Positions 45,844 through 62,767 are shown, counted from the first letter of the stretch. The stretch is DNA of 64,000 bases from Betaproteobacteria bacterium (GCA_020621865.1 JAHRYW010000011.1:60998-124997), one strand, 5' to 3'. A program made the numbers and translations. The notes: generated by a model from the sequence alone, not told the origin.

Positions 45844-45856
45844 ATGTTTCTGCAGC

Positions 45857-45932
45857 AGGGGTGTAGCTCAATTGGTAGAGCGCCGGTTTCCAAAACCGAA
45901 GGTCGGGGGTTCGATTCCCTCCGCCCCTGCCA
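45857..45932 (+). tRNA. tRNA-Trp (anticodon CCA)
   Basis: A 76-base tRNA. The acceptor AGGGGTG pairs with CGCCCCT, the discriminator is G and CCA is encoded. The anticodon loop TTCCAAA gives CCA. The anticodon stem has a C-A mismatch at its top pair. It lies just before secE, as in many betaproteobacteria. Confidence 0.94.
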
Positions 45933-45956
45933 CTCTCTTTAAAGATCGCGAACGTC

Positions 45957-46310
45957 ATGGCTGACAAGATCAAGTTTGCGCTGGCGCTGGTTATTCTGGC
46001 TGCTGGCGTGGCTGGCTTCTACCTGCTCTCCGAGCAGGCAATGATTTTGCGCGTCCTGGCGGTTCTCGTTGGGCTGGCGCTGGCAGTTGCTGTGGCTTGG
46101 AAAACCGAGCCGGGTCAGCGTTTCTTCACGTTTGCCAACGAGGCTGTGGTTGAGGCCAAGAAAGTAGTTTGGCCGAGCCGCAAGGAAACCATGCAGACCA
46201 CCGGGGCTGTTTTTGCCTTTGTCGTGGTTATGGCGGTCTTCCTGTATCTGACTGACAAGAGCCTCGAATGGGTTCTCTACGACCTGGTGCTGGGCTGGAA
46301 GAAATCATGA
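45957..46310 (+). CDS. secE: preprotein translocase subunit SecE
   Basis: A 117-residue three-helix SecE. Two helices lie within 6-45 ([33 protein letters not shown]). The conserved amphipathic part [22 protein letters not shown] precedes the essential third helix ([13 protein letters not shown]). It clamps SecY in the translocon. Its stop overlaps the nusG ATG. Confidence 0.95.
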   Translation: MADKIKFALALVILAAGVAGFYLLSEQAMILRVLAVLVGLALAVAVAWKTEPGQRFFTFANEAVVEAKKVVWPSRKETMQTTGAVFAFVVVMAVFLYLTDKSLEWVLYDLVLGWKKS

Positions 46311-46840
46311 GCAAACGCTGGTACGTCGTACACGCCTACTCCGGCTTCGAAAAGAGTGTAATGCGCGCCATTCAGGAGCGCATTACACGCTTGGGCATGG
46401 AAGAAAAATTTGGCCGGATTCTCGTTCCGGTTGAAGAAGTCATCGAAATGAAAGGTGGCCAGAAGGCCATCTCCGAGCGCAAGTTTTTTCCGGGCTATGT
46501 CCTGTGCGAAATGGAGATGGATGACGATTCCTGGCACTTGGTGAAGAACACGCCGAAAGTGACCGGCTTTGTCGGCGGGACTGCAACCAAGCCGACCCCG
46601 ATTTCCGAAAAGGAAGTCGAAAAAATCATGCAGCAGATGCAGGAGGGTGTTGAAAAGCCCCGTCCCAAGGTGCTGTTCGAGGTTGGCGAAGTCGTTCGGG
46701 TCAAGGAAGGTCCGTTCACCGATTTCCATGGCTCGGTCGAGGACGTCAATTACGAAAAGAATCGCCTGCGCGTTTCGGTGACCATATTTGGTCGCGCAAC
46801 GCCGGTCGAGTTGGAGTTCGGACAGGTCGAGAAGGCCTGA
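46307..46840 (+). CDS. nusG: transcription termination/antitermination factor NusG
   Basis: A 177-residue factor. The NGN domain opens with [26 protein letters not shown] and the KOW domain has [33 protein letters not shown]. It couples RNA polymerase with Rho or with ribosomal S10, whose gene is also in this window. The ATG at 46307 overlaps the secE stop. A 107-base gap follows with a GCCGAA/TTCGGC hairpin but no clear promoter, so rplK is probably read from upstream. Confidence 0.96.
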   Translation: MSKRWYVVHAYSGFEKSVMRAIQERITRLGMEEKFGRILVPVEEVIEMKGGQKAISERKFFPGYVLCEMEMDDDSWHLVKNTPKVTGFVGGTATKPTPISEKEVEKIMQQMQEGVEKPRPKVLFEVGEVVRVKEGPFTDFHGSVEDVNYEKNRLRVSVTIFGRATPVELEFGQVEKA

Positions 46841-46947
46841 TCTAGGTTTCAGGGCTCGCCGAAGGCCCGGATTTCGGCAAGAGGAGCGTCACTAGCCGTT
46901 AATCCTACGGTCAACGCGCGTTAAGACTCATTTTTCAGGAGTAAATT

Positions 46948-47379
46948 ATGGCCAAAAAAATTATTGGCTACATCAAGCTGCAAGTGCCGGCTGGCAAAGC
47001 AAATCCGTCTCCCCCGATCGGTCCAGCACTGGGTCAGCGCGGCCTGAACATCATGGAGTTCTGCAAGGCCTTCAATGCCCAGACTCAGGGTGTCGAACCG
47101 GGTTTGCCGATTCCCGTCGTGATCACCGCCTTCGCGGACAAGTCCTTCACCTTCGTGATGAAGACCCCGCCGGCGACCATTCTGATCAAGAAGGCTGCCG
47201 GCATCAAGTCCGGTTCGGCCAAGCCGCATACCGACAAGGTCGGAAAGATCACCCGTGCCCAGTGCCAGGAAATCGCCACGACCAAGATGCCTGACCTGAC
47301 CGCTGCCGATATGGAAGCAGCTATTCGTACCATCGCCGGTTCCGCCCGTTCGATGGGTATCACGGTGGAGGGTCTGTAA
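46948..47379 (+). CDS. rplK: 50S ribosomal protein L11
   Basis: A 143-residue L11. Family marks are [37 protein letters not shown] (thiostrepton region) and the RNA-binding C-terminal domain ending [13 protein letters not shown]. It is coupled to rplA by 2 bases. Confidence 0.98.
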   Translation: MAKKIIGYIKLQVPAGKANPSPPIGPALGQRGLNIMEFCKAFNAQTQGVEPGLPIPVVITAFADKSFTFVMKTPPATILIKKAAGIKSGSAKPHTDKVGKITRAQCQEIATTKMPDLTAADMEAAIRTIAGSARSMGITVEGL

Positions 47380-47381
47380 TC

Positions 47382-48077
47382 ATGGCCAAGCTCACGAAGA
47401 AACAAAAAGCCCTTGCCAGCAAGGTTGTTCCGCAGAAGCTGTATCCGCTGCAGGAAGCCCTGAACCTGGCCAAGGAAACGGCAACCGCCAAGTTCGACGA
47501 GTCGATCGACGTGGCAGTCAACCTCGGTGTTGACGCACGCAAGTCCGACCAAGTCGTGCGCGGTTCCGTGGTTCTTCCGGCCGGTACTGGCAAGTCCGTT
47601 CGCGTGGCCGTCTTCGCCCAGGGCGAGAAGGCTGAAGCCGCCAAGGCTGCCGGTGCCGAAGTCGTCGGTTTCGACGATCTGGCTGCCGAAGTCAAGGCCG
47701 GTAACCTGAATTTCGATATTGTCATCGCCACTCCGGATGCCATGAAGATCGTCGGCCAACTCGGCCAGATCCTCGGTCCGCGCGGCCTGATGCCGAACCC
47801 GAAGGTCGGCACCGTGACCATGGATGTCGCGACCGCCGTCAAGAACGCTAAGGCTGGTCAGGTTCAGTACCGTACCGACAAGGCCGGCATCGTGCACGCC
47901 ACGATCGGCCGCGCTTCCTTCTCGGTCGAGAACCTCGAAACCAACCTGAAGGCGCTGATCGATGCGTTGAACAAGGCCAAGCCGGCCTCGTCCAAGGGTC
48001 AGTACCTGAAGAAGATCGCAGTATCTGCCACGATGGGTCCCGGCGTTCGCGTCGATCAGTCTTCGGTGGTGGCGTAA
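47382..48077 (+). CDS. rplA: 50S ribosomal protein L1
   Basis: A 231-residue L1 with the conserved [12 protein letters not shown] motif and [18 protein letters not shown]. It binds 23S rRNA and, in many bacteria, its own rplK-rplA mRNA for feedback. The L10 leader begins soon after the stop. Confidence 0.98.
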   Translation: MAKLTKKQKALASKVVPQKLYPLQEALNLAKETATAKFDESIDVAVNLGVDARKSDQVVRGSVVLPAGTGKSVRVAVFAQGEKAEAAKAAGAEVVGFDDLAAEVKAGNLNFDIVIATPDAMKIVGQLGQILGPRGLMPNPKVGTVTMDVATAVKNAKAGQVQYRTDKAGIVHATIGRASFSVENLETNLKALIDALNKAKPASSKGQYLKKIAVSATMGPGVRVDQSSVVA

Positions 48078-48119
48078 TAGAACTTTGGGCTGTTGGCGGG
48101 CGCTCCGGTGCTTGCCGGC

Positions 48120-48190
48120 AGATCGTCAAAGACCGCAGGCGCCTCGGCGACGAGGCTTAATCGCGAAAGCACCCTGCGCAGACGGTGTCC
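48120..48190 (+). ncRNA. ribosomal protein L10 leader
   Basis: The stretch CGTCAAAGACCGCAGGCG, then GAGGCTTAATCGC, then CCCTGCGCAGACGG follows the L10(L12)4-binding leader consensus: two arms pair (CCGCAGG-like with CCTGCG) around the conserved GCTTAAT element. L10-L12 binding here represses rplJL translation. It lies 115 bases before rplJ. Confidence 0.88.
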
Positions 48191-48257
48191 CAGAACAAGA
48201 TTTTCTGCCATCCACCAAAACGGCTGGCATAGCTTCTGGTTCAGGTCGCCGTAGGTG

Positions 48258-48276
48258 CGATGGAATGTTTCCATCG
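48258..48276 (+). promoter_or_regulatory. hairpin just before the rplJ ribosome site
   Basis: CGATGGAA pairs perfectly with TTCCATCG over a TGT loop, 14 bases before the Shine-Dalgarno AGGAGG (48291-48296). It may be part of the L10 autoregulatory switch. Confidence 0.5.
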
Positions 48277-48304
48277 TGTTATGACTTGAAAGGAGGAAAG
48301 ACCC

Positions 48305-48802
48305 GTGGGTCTCAATCTGAACGACAAAAAAGCGGTTGTAGCTGAGGTGTCGGCACAAGTAGCCAACGCACAGACCATCGTGATTGCCGAATACCGTGGC
48401 ATCGAGGTTACCGACCTCACCGTGCTGCGCAAGAAGGCGCGCGAGTCTGGTGTGTATCTGCGCGTGTTGAAGAATACCTTGGTACGTCGCGCGGTCGCGG
48501 ACACTTCGTTCGCTGGCCTGGCAGACCAAATGGTCGGGCCGCTGATTTATAGCGTTTCCAACGATCCGGTGGCTGCCGCGAAGGTTCTCAACGACTTCGC
48601 AAAAACCAACGACAAGCTCGTGCTGAAGGCCGGTTCCTACGCCGGCAAGGTGCTCGACAAAGCCGGTGTGCAGGCGCTTGCCTCCGTGCCGAGCCGCGAA
48701 GAGCTGCTCTCCAAGCTGCTGTACGTTATGCAAGCTCCGGTCGCCGGTTTTGTCCGCGCCCTGGACGCTCTGGCCAAACAGCGCGAAGAAGCCACTGCTT
48801 AA
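48305..48802 (+). CDS. rplJ: 50S ribosomal protein L10
   Basis: A 165-residue stalk-base protein starting with GTG at 48305, nine bases after a strong AGGAGG site. Conserved text is [47 protein letters not shown], and the C-terminal helix binds L12 dimers. It is regulated by the leader upstream. Confidence 0.97.
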   Translation: MGLNLNDKKAVVAEVSAQVANAQTIVIAEYRGIEVTDLTVLRKKARESGVYLRVLKNTLVRRAVADTSFAGLADQMVGPLIYSVSNDPVAAAKVLNDFAKTNDKLVLKAGSYAGKVLDKAGVQALASVPSREELLSKLLYVMQAPVAGFVRALDALAKQREEATA

Positions 48803-48839
48803 CCGTACCGCATACGAACTGATTTAGGAGTTATTTGAA

Positions 48840-49211
48840 ATGGCAATTAGCAAAGAAGACATTCTGGAAGCCGTTGGCGCCCTGACCGTTATGGAACTGA
48901 ATGACCTGGTCAAGGCCTTCGAAGAGAAATTTGGCGTTTCCGCCGCTGCCGTCGCCGTCGCCGGCCCGGCTGGTGGCGCTGCCGCCGCTGCTGAAGAACA
49001 GACCGAGTTTACCGTTGTCCTGGCTGGCGCTGGCGACAAGAAGGTTGAGGTCATTAAGGTCGTTCGTGCAGTGACCGGTCTGGGCCTCAAGGAAGCCAAG
49101 GATCTGGTTGACGGTGCTCCGAAGCCGGTCAAGGAAGGCATTTCCAAGGCCGATGCGGAAGCCCTCAAGAAGCAACTGGAAGACGCAGGCGCTAAGGTCG
49201 AAGTCAAGTAA
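48840..49211 (+). CDS. rplL: 50S ribosomal protein L7/L12
   Basis: A 123-residue stalk protein. The N-terminal dimer domain is followed by an Ala/Gly/Val hinge ([20 protein letters not shown]). The C-terminal domain has [34 protein letters not shown], which recruits translation GTPases. It is 37 bases after rplJ. Confidence 0.98.
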   Translation: MAISKEDILEAVGALTVMELNDLVKAFEEKFGVSAAAVAVAGPAGGAAAAAEEQTEFTVVLAGAGDKKVEVIKVVRAVTGLGLKEAKDLVDGAPKPVKEGISKADAEALKKQLEDAGAKVEVK

Positions 49212-49227
49212 TCGACTTTTGGTATCT

Positions 49228-49256
49228 GGGCTGGCGGCAAAGTCGCCAGCCCTTTT
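49228..49256 (+). terminator. rplL-rpoB attenuator
   Basis: GGGCTGGCG (49228-49236) pairs with CGCCAGCCC (49244-49252) followed by TTTT. It probably ends some transcripts after rplL so that rpoB is made at lower levels than the ribosomal proteins. Confidence 0.8.
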
Positions 49257-49311
49257 GTGCTTTGTACGACAGGTTTACCGAGCCAAGAAACGAACTTGAA
49301 TAAAGCCAACC

Positions 49312-49372
49312 GGCAAACGCAAACTGTGCTTATCTCTCCCCAAAAAGGAGGGCGAGCCTGTTTGCGTTTGCC
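49312..49372 (+). repeat. long inverted repeat in the rplL-rpoB spacer
   Basis: GGCAAACGCAAAC (49312-49324) and GTTTGCGTTTGCC (49360-49372) are perfect 13-bp complements around a 35-base interior that holds a smaller TCTCC/GGAGG stem. A CCTGT-TTCG-ACAGG hairpin (49371-49384) abuts it. The position matches the RNase III processing site of the E. coli rplL-rpoB spacer. Confidence 0.7.
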
Positions 49373-49417
49373 TGTTTCGACAGGTTCTACGTTTGATTTT
49401 ATCCTCACGGAGTTACC

Positions 49418-53701
<4,284 letters not shown>

Positions 53702-53723
53702 TTCAGGGCTCAGGAGTTAAACG

Positions 53724-56700
53724 ATGAAAGCATTGCTCGATCTGTTCAAGCAGGTAACCGCCGAAGAGGAATTCGACGCGATTACCATTGGCCTCGCCTC
53801 GCCCGAGAAGATCCGTTCCTGGTCCTATGGTGAAGTCAAGAAGCCGGAAACCATCAACTATCGTACCTTCAAGCCGGAACGTGACGGCTTGTTCTGCGCC
53901 AAAATCTTTGGCCCGATCAAGGACTATGAGTGCCTGTGCGGCAAGTACAAGCGCCTCAAGCACCGTGGCGTGATCTGCGAGAAGTGCGGCGTCGAAGTGA
54001 CGCTGGCCAAGGTTCGTCGTGACCGCATGGGTCACATCGAACTGGCATCACCGACAGCCCATATCTGGTTCCTGAAGTCGCTGCCGTCCCGTCTAGGCAT
54101 GGTGCTCGACATGACCCTGCGCGATATCGAGCGCGTCCTCTACTTCGAAGCCTATGTCGTCACCGACCCGGGCATGGTCTCCAACCTGCAGCGCAGCCAG
54201 TTGCTGACCGAGGATCAGTATCTGGAAATGGTCGAAGAGCACGGCGACGACTTCCAAGCGCTGATGGGCGCCGAGGGTATCCGCGAATTGCTGCGCAACC
54301 TGGAGCTGAACAGCGAAGTCGAGTCTCTGCGGGCCGAATTGGAAGTCACCGGTTCCGAAGCCAAGAACAAAAAGCTGGCCAAGCGCCTGAAGATTCTCGA
54401 AGGATTCCAGAAGTCGGGCATCAAGCCGGACTGGATGATCCTCGAAGTCCTGCCGGTTCTGCCGCCGGACCTGCGTCCGCTGGTGCCGCTGGATGGCGGC
54501 CGCTTTGCGACCTCCGACCTGAACGACCTGTACCGTCGCGTCATCAACCGTAACAACCGTCTGAAGCGCCTGCTCGAACTGAAGGCCCCGGAAATCATCG
54601 TGCGCAACGAAAAGCGCATGCTGCAGGAAGCCGTCGACTCGCTGCTCGACAACGGCCGTCGCGGCAAGGCTATGACCGGTGCCAACAAGCGTCCGCTGAA
54701 GTCGCTAGCCGACATGATCAAGGGCAAGGGCGGTCGTTTCCGTCAGAACTTGCTGGGCAAGCGCGTCGACTACTCCGGCCGTTCGGTCATCGTGGTTGGT
54801 CCGCAGCTCAAGCTGCATCAGTGCGGCCTGCCCAAGCTGATGGCCCTGGAACTGTTCAAGCCCTTTATTTTCCACAAGCTGGAAGTGCTCGGTTACGCCA
54901 CCACCATCAAGCAGGCCAAGAAGATGGTTGAGGGGCAGGAGCCGGTGGTCTGGGACATCCTGGAAGACGTCATCCGCGAACATCCGGTGATGCTGAACCG
55001 CGCGCCGACTCTGCACCGTCTGGGTATCCAGGCCTTCGAGCCGACCCTGATCGAAGGCAAGGCCATCCAGCTACACCCGCTCGTCTGCGCGGCCTTCAAC
55101 GCCGACTTCGACGGTGACCAGATGGCCGTCCACGTCCCGCTGTCACTGGAAGCGCAGATGGAAGCCCGCACCCTGATGCTGGCCTCCAATAACGTGTTGT
55201 CGCCCGCCAACGGCCAGCCGATCATTGTTCCGTCGCAAGATATCGTTCTCGGTCTGTACTACGCCACCCGTGAGCGTATCAACGCCAAGGGCGAGGGGAT
55301 GTACTTTGCCGACGTGGCCGAAATCGAACGTGCCATGGCAGCCAAGGAACTGGATGTTCATGCCCGAATCTCCGTGCGTCTGAAACAGTACGAGCCCGCT
55401 GCGGTCGACGGGGAGTTTGTCGAGAAAATGGTCCGCATCGAAACGACTGCTGGTCGTGCGCTGCTAGCCAAGATTCTGCCAAAGGGTCTGCCCTTCAAGG
55501 CGATCGACAAGGCGCTGAAGAAAAAGGAAATTTCTAAGCTGATCGACGAATCCTTCCGTCGCTGCGGCCTCAAGGAAACGGTGGTCTTTGCCGACAAGTT
55601 GATGCAGAACGGCTATGCACTGGCCACCCGTGCCGGTATCTCCTTCTGCTCGGACGACATGCTGGTCCCGGCCAAGAAATACGAGATCATTTCGTCAGCC
55701 GAGGCTGAAGTTAAGGAAATCGAAACCCAATACACCAACGGTCTGGTGACCCAGGGCGAACGCTACAACAAGGTGGTCGATATCTGGGGTCGCACCGGCG
55801 ATCAGGTTGCCAAGGTCATGATGGACGAACTCGGTCACGAGGAAGTCGTCGACCGTCACGGCAAGAAGGTCAAGCAGGACTCCTTCAACTCGATCTACAT
55901 GATGGCCGACTCTGGCGCCCGTGGCTCCGCTGCCCAGATCCGTCAGCTCGCCGGTATGCGCGGCCTGATGGCGAAGCCGGACGGCTCGATCATCGAGACG
56001 CCAATCACCACCAACTTCCGTGAAGGCCTGAACGTTCTCCAGTACTTCATCTCGACCCACGGCGCCCGTAAGGGTCTGGCCGATACCGCGCTGAAGACTG
56101 CCAACTCGGGTTACCTGACCCGTCGTCTGGTCGATGTGACCCAGGATTTGGTAATCACCGAAGACGACTGCGGTACCAAGAACGGCTTCGTCGTCAAGGC
56201 GCTGGTTGAAGGTGGTGAGGTGATTGAGGCGTTGCGTGAGCGTATCCTTGGCCGTGTTACGGTCGACGACCTGGTTGACCCGGAAACCCAGGAAACGGTG
56301 ATCTTCGCCGGTACCATGCTGGACGAAGATCTGGTTGACCTGATCGACAAGCTCGGTGTTGACGAAGTCAAAGTTCGTACGCCGCTGACTTGCGATACGC
56401 GCTATGGCCTGTGTGCCCAGTGTTACGGCCGGGATCTCGGCCGCGGCACGATGGTTAATGCCGGCGAAGCGGTTGGCGTTATCGCTGCCCAGTCGATCGG
56501 CGAACCCGGTACCCAGCTGACCATGCGGACCTTCCACGTTGGTGGTGCGGCCTCCCGGGCCGCGGTTGCCGACAAGGTCGAGGGCAAGTCGGCCGGTACC
56601 GTGCGCTATACCTCCAACATGCGCTATGTCACCAGCGCCAAGGGCGAGAAGGTCGTCATTTCCCGTTCCGGCGAAGTCTTGATCACTGACGATCATGGTC

Positions 56701-57935
56701 GTGAGCGTGAGCGACACAAGGTGCCGTATGGCGCCATGCTGGCGGTTGATGAAGGCAAAGCGGTCAAGGCCGGTGCCAAGCTGGCGACTTGGGACCCGCA
56801 CACCCGTCCGATCATTACCGAATACGCCGGTACCGTTCGCTTCGAGAATGTCGAGGAAGGCGTTACCGTCGCCAAGCAGGTCGATGATGTGACCGGCTTG
56901 TCCACGCTTGTTGTTATCGACCACAAGCGCGGCGGCAAGGCTGCCGTCAAGGGCCTTCGTCCGGTGGTCAAGCTGCTCGACGAGAACGGTCAGGAAGTGC
57001 GCGTTCATGGCAGCGACCACACGGTTTCGATCGCATTCCAGGTCGGCTCCATCATCTCGGTGCTCGATGGTCAGCAGGTTGGGGTCGGTGACGTTCTCGC
57101 CCGTATGCCTCAGGAATCCGCCAAGACCCGTGACATCACCGGGGGTCTGCCTCGGGTCGCCGAGTTGTTCGAAGCGCGCACCCCGAAGGATGCTTCCGTG
57201 CTGGCCGAGACGACCGGTACGATCAGCTTCGGTAAGGACACCAAGGGTAAGCAGCGCCTGGTCATCACTGATCTCGACGGTTCGGTGCATGAATTCCTGA
57301 TTCCGAAGGACAAGCATGTGCTGGTGCACGACGGTCAGGTGGTGAACAAGGGCGAGAAGATCGTCGAAGGCGAACCGGACCCGCACGATATCCTGCGTCT
57401 GCAGGGCATCGAAGCGTTGGCCCGCTACATCACCGACGAAGTTCAGGACGTCTATCGTCTGCAGGGCGTGAAGATCAACGACAAGCACATCGAGGTGATT
57501 GTTCGCCAGATGTTGCGTCGCGTGACCATCGTCGAGCCGGGTGATACCAAGTTCATCAAGTCCGAACAGGTCGAGCGCGCCGAGTTGTTAGCCGAAAATG
57601 ACCGCGTTGTTGCCGAGGGCAAGCTCCCGGCGACGATCGAACACATGCTGCTGGGTATAACCAAAGCATCGCTGTCGACCGACTCGTTTATTTCTGCCGC
57701 GTCCTTCCAGGAAACCACGCGCGTTCTGACTGAAGCCGCCATCATGGGCAAGCGCGACGAACTGCGTGGCCTCAAGGAAAACGTTATTGTCGGTCGCCTC
57801 ATTCCGGCTGGTACCGGTCTAGCCTATCACCGCAGCCGCAAGGCCCAGCAGGCAGGCGAGGACATCGCGGCGGCGCACCCGATCGAGGATGCAACTGCCG
57901 AAAACGCAACACAGGAAGCCGATCAAGGCCTCTGA
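53724..57935 (+). CDS. rpoC: DNA-directed RNA polymerase subunit beta-prime
   Basis: A 1403-residue subunit. The N-terminal zinc site uses C70, C72, C85 and C88. The active-site NADFDGD (459-465) holds the Mg2+ Asp461, Asp463 and Asp465. The second zinc site near [16 protein letters not shown] is present. The bridge and trigger regions are intact. It is the last gene of the rif operon. Confidence 0.99.
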   Translation: MKALLDLFKQVTAEEEFDAITIGLASPEKIRSWSYGEVKKPETINYRTFKPERDGLFCAKIFGPIKDYECLCGKYKRLKHRGVICEKCGVEVTLAKVRRDRMGHIELASPTAHIWFLKSLPSRLGMVLDMTLRDIERVLYFEAYVVTDPGMVSNLQRSQLLTEDQYLEMVEEHGDDFQALMGAEGIRELLRNLELNSEVESLRAELEVTGSEAKNKKLAKRLKILEGFQKSGIKPDWMILEVLPVLPPDLRPLVPLDGGRFATSDLNDLYRRVINRNNRLKRLLELKAPEIIVRNEKRMLQEAVDSLLDNGRRGKAMTGANKRPLKSLADMIKGKGGRFRQNLLGKRVDYSGRSVIVVGPQLKLHQCGLPKLMALELFKPFIFHKLEVLGYATTIKQAKKMVEGQEPVVWDILEDVIREHPVMLNRAPTLHRLGIQAFEPTLIEGKAIQLHPLVCAAFNADFDGDQMAVHVPLSLEAQMEARTLMLASNNVLSPANGQPIIVPSQDIVLGLYYATRERINAKGEGMYFADVAEIERAMAAKELDVHARISVRLKQYEPAAVDGEFVEKMVRIETTAGRALLAKILPKGLPFKAIDKALKKKEISKLIDESFRRCGLKETVVFADKLMQNGYALATRAGISFCSDDMLVPAKKYEIISSAEAEVKEIETQYTNGLVTQGERYNKVVDIWGRTGDQVAKVMMDELGHEEVVDRHGKKVKQDSFNSIYMMADSGARGSAAQIRQLAGMRGLMAKPDGSIIETPITTNFREGLNVLQYFISTHGARKGLADTALKTANSGYLTRRLVDVTQDLVITEDDCGTKNGFVVKALVEGGEVIEALRERILGRVTVDDLVDPETQETVIFAGTMLDEDLVDLIDKLGVDEVKVRTPLTCDTRYGLCAQCYGRDLGRGTMVNAGEAVGVIAAQSIGEPGTQLTMRTFHVGGAASRAAVADKVEGKSAGTVRYTSNMRYVTSAKGEKVVISRSGEVLITDDHGRERERHKVPYGAMLAVDEGKAVKAGAKLATWDPHTRPIITEYAGTVRFENVEEGVTVAKQVDDVTGLSTLVVIDHKRGGKAAVKGLRPVVKLLDENGQEVRVHGSDHTVSIAFQVGSIISVLDGQQVGVGDVLARMPQESAKTRDITGGLPRVAELFEARTPKDASVLAETTGTISFGKDTKGKQRLVITDLDGSVHEFLIPKDKHVLVHDGQVVNKGEKIVEGEPDPHDILRLQGIEALARYITDEVQDVYRLQGVKINDKHIEVIVRQMLRRVTIVEPGDTKFIKSEQVERAELLAENDRVVAEGKLPATIEHMLLGITKASLSTDSFISAASFQETTRVLTEAAIMGKRDELRGLKENVIVGRLIPAGTGLAYHRSRKAQQAGEDIAAAHPIEDATAENATQEADQGL

Positions 57936-57945
57936 GTCGTTTTGA

Positions 57946-57974
57946 AACCCCTGTGTCGCGTTGACACGGGGGTT
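57946..57974 (+). terminator. hairpin at the end of rpoC
   Basis: AACCCCTGTGTC (57946-57957) pairs with GACACGGGGGTT (57963-57974) with one wobble. There is no T-run, so it is a weak or Rho-assisted end. The loop and right arm contain the -35 box of the next promoter. Confidence 0.55.
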
Positions 57975-57989
57975 GATCAGCCATAGAAT
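57961..57989 (+). promoter_or_regulatory. strong sigma70 promoter of the str operon
   Basis: TTGACA (57961-57966) and TAGAAT (57984-57989) lie 17 bases apart, about 100 bases before rpsL. It should drive rpsL-rpsG-fusA-tuf. Confidence 0.78.
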
Positions 57990-58092
57990 TTATGGTCTTT
58001 GTCGGCGGAGGCTAATCATTGTCTCCGCTTTGGATAACAAAATTGCCGTCGCGCACCACTTTTCGGTGCCCGGCTGTTGAAGGAAGTTTGAT

Positions 58093-58470
58093 ATGCCGAC
58101 CATCAACCAGCTCGTGCGCAAGCCGCGCGTAGCCGAAAAGGCCAAGAGTAAGGTTCCTGCTCTGGAAAAGTGCCCGCAGAAGCGTGGCGTCTGCACCCGT
58201 GTCTACACCACGACCCCGAAGAAGCCGAACTCCGCATTGCGTAAGGTTTGCAAGGTTCGTCTGACAAATGGCTTTGAGGTCATTTCTTATATCGGCGGTG
58301 AAGGCCATAACCTGCAGGAACACTCCGTTGTTCTGATCCGCGGTGGCCGTGTCAAGGACTTGCCGGGTGTGCGTTACCACACCGTGCGTGGCTCCCTGGA
58401 TACGCAAGGCGTTAAAGATCGTAAGCAGTCCCGTTCCAAGTACGGGGCCAAGCGTCCGAAGGCTGCTTAA
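58093..58470 (+). CDS. rpsL: 30S ribosomal protein S12
   Basis: A 125-residue S12. The streptomycin-related lysines are in [12 protein letters not shown] (K43) and [13 protein letters not shown] (K88), both of wild-type form. It is first in the str operon. The leader between the promoter and the gene has no obvious S7-type site. Confidence 0.98.
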   Translation: MPTINQLVRKPRVAEKAKSKVPALEKCPQKRGVCTRVYTTTPKKPNSALRKVCKVRLTNGFEVISYIGGEGHNLQEHSVVLIRGGRVKDLPGVRYHTVRGSLDTQGVKDRKQSRSKYGAKRPKAA

Positions 58471-58580
58471 TTCATTAAGTGGCTTGAGTAAGTGGTCGCT
58501 CTTTTGGGTGGCCGAGAGAGCCGGGTGGGTGAATATCCCTTCCCGGCTTTTCAACTGAATCGTGTTTATTAGAGGTTAAT

Positions 58581-59051
58581 ATGCCCCGTCGTCGCGAAGT
58601 ACCCAAGCGTGACATTCTGCCGGATCCGAAGTTCGGTAATGTCGAAGTTTCCAAGTTCATCAACGCCATCATGCAGAGCGGCAAGAAGTCCGTTGCCGAG
58701 CGCATCGTCTATGGCGCGTTCGATATCATCACGACCAAGTCCGGCAAAGATCCGCTGGAGGTGTTCGGCTCCGCCATGGGTAACGTCAAGCCGATGGTTG
58801 AAGTGAAGTCCCGTCGTGTTGGCGGTGCCAACTATCAGGTGCCGGTTGAAGTGCGTCCGGCTCGTCGCGCTGCGCTCGCCATGCGCTGGCTGCGTGAATC
58901 TGCCCGCAAGCGTTCCGAGAAGTCCATGGGGCAGCGTCTGGCCGCCGAAATGCTGGAAGCCTCCGAAAATCGTGGTGGTGCAGTCAAGAAGCGTGACGAA
59001 GTTCACCGCATGGCTGAGGCCAATAAGGCTTTTGCTCACTTCCGCTTCTAA
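58581..59051 (+). CDS. rpsG: 30S ribosomal protein S7
   Basis: A 156-residue S7 with the conserved opening [20 protein letters not shown] and [27 protein letters not shown]. It nucleates assembly of the 30S head. It is 110 bases after rpsL, a gap that could hold the S7 feedback site, although none was recognised. Confidence 0.98.
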   Translation: MPRRREVPKRDILPDPKFGNVEVSKFINAIMQSGKKSVAERIVYGAFDIITTKSGKDPLEVFGSAMGNVKPMVEVKSRRVGGANYQVPVEVRPARRAALAMRWLRESARKRSEKSMGQRLAAEMLEASENRGGAVKKRDEVHRMAEANKAFAHFRF

Positions 59052-59068
59052 TTTTCAAAGGGCTTAAC

Positions 59069-61162
59069 GTGGCACGTAAAACTCCCATCGAGCGCTACCG
59101 CAATATCGGTATCAGCGCCCACATTGATGCCGGTAAGACGACCGTCACCGAGCGTATCCTGTACTACACCGGTGTGAACCACAAGATCGGTGAAGTGCAT
59201 GATGGCGCCGCCACCATGGACTGGATGGAGCAGGAGCAGGAGCGTGGTATCACCATCACCTCCGCTGCAACGACCTGTTTCTGGAAGGGTATGGACAGCT
59301 CGTTCCCCGAACATCGTTTCAATATTATCGATACCCCGGGGCACGTCGATTTCACCATTGAAGTCGAGCGCTCGATGCGTGTTCTGGACGGCGCCTGCAT
59401 GGTGTACTGTGCGGTCGGCGGCGTACAGCCACAGTCTGAAACCGTTTGGCGTCAGGCTACCAAGTACAAGGTGCCACGTCTGGCCTTCGTGAACAAGATG
59501 GACCGTTCCGGTGCCAACTTCTTCAAGGTCGTCGAGATGATGAAGACGCGCCTCAAGGCCAATCCCGTGCCCATCGTCATTCCTATCGGCGCTGAAGATA
59601 CGTTCTCTGGTGTTGTCGACCTGCTGAAGATGAAGGCTATTATTTGGGACGAGGCCTCCCAGGGTATGAAGTTCGAGTACCAAGAAGTCCCGGCTGATCT
59701 GCTTGAAACCGCTCAAACGTGGCGGGAGCAGATGGTCGAAGCGGCTGCCGAAGCCTCTGAAGAACTTATGAATGAATACCTCGAGAACGGTGAACTGTCC
59801 GAGGAGAAGGTTCGGGAAGGTCTACGTCTGCGCACCTTGGCTTGTGAAATCCAGCCGATGCTGTGCGGTACCGCGTTCAAGAACAAGGGTGTGCAGCGCA
59901 TGCTCGACGCTGTCGTCGAACTGTTGCCGTCGCCGGTTGATATTCCGCCGGTCACCGGTGTCGATGAGCGCGAGAACGAGATTTCCCGCAAGGCTGACGA
60001 CGCCGAGAAGTTCTCTGCACTGGCCTTCAAGCTGATGACCGACCCGTTCGTCGGTCAGCTTACCTTCATCCGCGTTTATTCGGGCGTGCTGGCTTCTGGT
60101 GCTACCGTGTACAACTCTGTCAAGGGCAAGAAAGAGCGTGTCGGTCGTATTCTGCAGATGCACGCCAACAACCGCGAAGAAATCAAGGAAGTTCTGGCTG
60201 GCGATATCGCGGCTTGCGTCGGCATGAAGGATGTGACCACTGGTGAAACCCTGTGCGACCCGGATGCTCCGATTATTCTCGAGCGCATGGTGTTCCCGGA
60301 CCCGGTTATCCACGTTGCCGTCGAGCCGAAAACTAAGGCTGACCAGGAAAAGATGGGTATCGCGCTGGGCCGCCTGGCTGCCGAAGATCCGTCCTTCCGT
60401 GTGCGTACCGATGAAGAGTCTGGCCAGACGATTATTTCCGGTATGGGCGAACTGCACCTCGATATCATCGTTGATCGTATGCGTCGTGAATTCAACGTTG
60501 AGGCCGCTGTTGGTGCGCCGCAGGTTGCTTACCGCGAATGCATCAAGAAGGCCGTTGAACAGGAAGGCAAGTTCGTCAAGCAGTCCGGCGGTCGCGGCCA
60601 GTTTGGTCACGTCTGGCTCAAGATCGAGCCGAATGAAGCCGGCAAGGGTTACGAGTTCGTCGATGCCATCAAGGGCGGTGTCGTGCCGCGCGAATTCATT
60701 CCGGCGGTCGACAAGGGCTTGCAAGATGCAGTTACCAGCGGCGTGTTGGCTGGCTTCCCGGTTGTGGATGTCAAGTTCACGCTGTTCGACGGTTCCTACC
60801 ACGATGTTGACTCGAACGAAAATGCGTTCCGCATGGCGGCTTCCATGGCATTCAAGGAAGGCATGAAGAAGGCCAGTCCGACGCTGCTCGAGCCGATGAT
60901 GGCGGTAGAAGTCGAGACCCCGGAAGACTACATGGGTAACGTCATGGGCGACCTGTCTTCCCGTCGTGGCATTGTCCAGGGTATGGAAGACCAGGTTGGT
61001 GGCATCAAGGTCGTCAAGGCTGAAGTGCCGCTGTCCGAGATGTTCGGCTACGCCACTTCGCTGCGCTCCCTGTCGCAAGGTCGTGCGACCTACTCGATGG
61101 AATTCAAGCACTATACGGAAGCGCCGAAGAACGTCGCTGACGCTGTCATCAACAAGAAGTAA
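59069..61162 (+). CDS. fusA: elongation factor G
   Basis: A 697-residue translocase. G1 is AHIDAGKTT (17-25), then DTPGHVDF and [10 protein letters not shown]. Domains II-V follow, with the C-terminal motif [15 protein letters not shown]. It drives ribosomal translocation and recycling. It starts with GTG at 59069 after AGGG. tuf copy 2 follows after 21 bases. Confidence 0.98.
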   Translation: MARKTPIERYRNIGISAHIDAGKTTVTERILYYTGVNHKIGEVHDGAATMDWMEQEQERGITITSAATTCFWKGMDSSFPEHRFNIIDTPGHVDFTIEVERSMRVLDGACMVYCAVGGVQPQSETVWRQATKYKVPRLAFVNKMDRSGANFFKVVEMMKTRLKANPVPIVIPIGAEDTFSGVVDLLKMKAIIWDEASQGMKFEYQEVPADLLETAQTWREQMVEAAAEASEELMNEYLENGELSEEKVREGLRLRTLACEIQPMLCGTAFKNKGVQRMLDAVVELLPSPVDIPPVTGVDERENEISRKADDAEKFSALAFKLMTDPFVGQLTFIRVYSGVLASGATVYNSVKGKKERVGRILQMHANNREEIKEVLAGDIAACVGMKDVTTGETLCDPDAPIILERMVFPDPVIHVAVEPKTKADQEKMGIALGRLAAEDPSFRVRTDEESGQTIISGMGELHLDIIVDRMRREFNVEAAVGAPQVAYRECIKKAVEQEGKFVKQSGGRGQFGHVWLKIEPNEAGKGYEFVDAIKGGVVPREFIPAVDKGLQDAVTSGVLAGFPVVDVKFTLFDGSYHDVDSNENAFRMAASMAFKEGMKKASPTLLEPMMAVEVETPEDYMGNVMGDLSSRRGIVQGMEDQVGGIKVVKAEVPLSEMFGYATSLRSLSQGRATYSMEFKHYTEAPKNVADAVINKK

Positions 61163-61183
61163 CACCTTATTGGAGAACCGATA

Positions 61184-62374
<1,191 letters not shown>

Positions 62375-62392
62375 TCGCTCTTTTTGAAAACC

Positions 62393-62416
62393 GGGGCGAG
62401 CGGATGTTCGCCCCAT
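62393..62416 (+). terminator. hairpin between tuf copy 2 and rpsJ
   Basis: GGGGCGA (62393-62399) pairs with TCGCCCC (62408-62414), followed by a broken T-rich stretch. It is likely a partial terminator at the str/S10 operon border. Confidence 0.5.
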
Positions 62417-62435
62417 TGTTCTTTGGAAGCCAAAA

Positions 62436-62747
62436 ATGCAAAGCCAAAAAATCCGTATCCGTCTCAAGGCCTTCGATTATCGCCTGATTGATCAATCCGC
62501 TCAGGAAATCGTCGAAACCGCCAAGCGTACCGGTGCTGTCGTGCGTGGTCCCGTTCCGCTGCCGACTCGCAAGCAGCGTTTCGATATCCTGCGCTCGCCG
62601 CACGTCAACAAGGCTTCCCGTGATCAACTTGAAATTCGTACCCATCTGCGCTTGATGGACATTGTTGATCCGACCGACAAGACGGTTGATGCTCTGATGA
62701 AGCTGGATCTTCCGGCTGGTGTCGACGTCGAAATCAAGTTGCAGTAA
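62436..62747 (+). CDS. rpsJ: 30S ribosomal protein S10 (NusE)
   Basis: A 103-residue S10. Conserved text is [39 protein letters not shown] and [35 protein letters not shown]. It also acts in antitermination as NusE with NusB and NusG. It begins the S10 gene block. Confidence 0.98.
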   Translation: MQSQKIRIRLKAFDYRLIDQSAQEIVETAKRTGAVVRGPVPLPTRKQRFDILRSPHVNKASRDQLEIRTHLRLMDIVDPTDKTVDALMKLDLPAGVDVEIKLQ

Positions 62748-62767
62748 TAGCAGTTCGCGGATATAAT
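62739..62767 (+). promoter_or_regulatory. sigma70 promoter overlapping the end of rpsJ, with its -10 in a hairpin
   Basis: TTGCAG (62739-62744) lies in the last codons of rpsJ. TATAAT (62762-62767) follows after 17 bases and sits at the tip of a perfect 7-bp stem (CGCGGAT-ATA-ATCCGCG, 62756-62772). It is likely an internal promoter for rplC onward. Confidence 0.65.

Noticed and set aside
46893..46904. AATCCTACGGTC as an eighth copy of the dispersed motif
   Set aside because: It has one mismatch in the core and no T-tract at the usual distance, so it is not counted.
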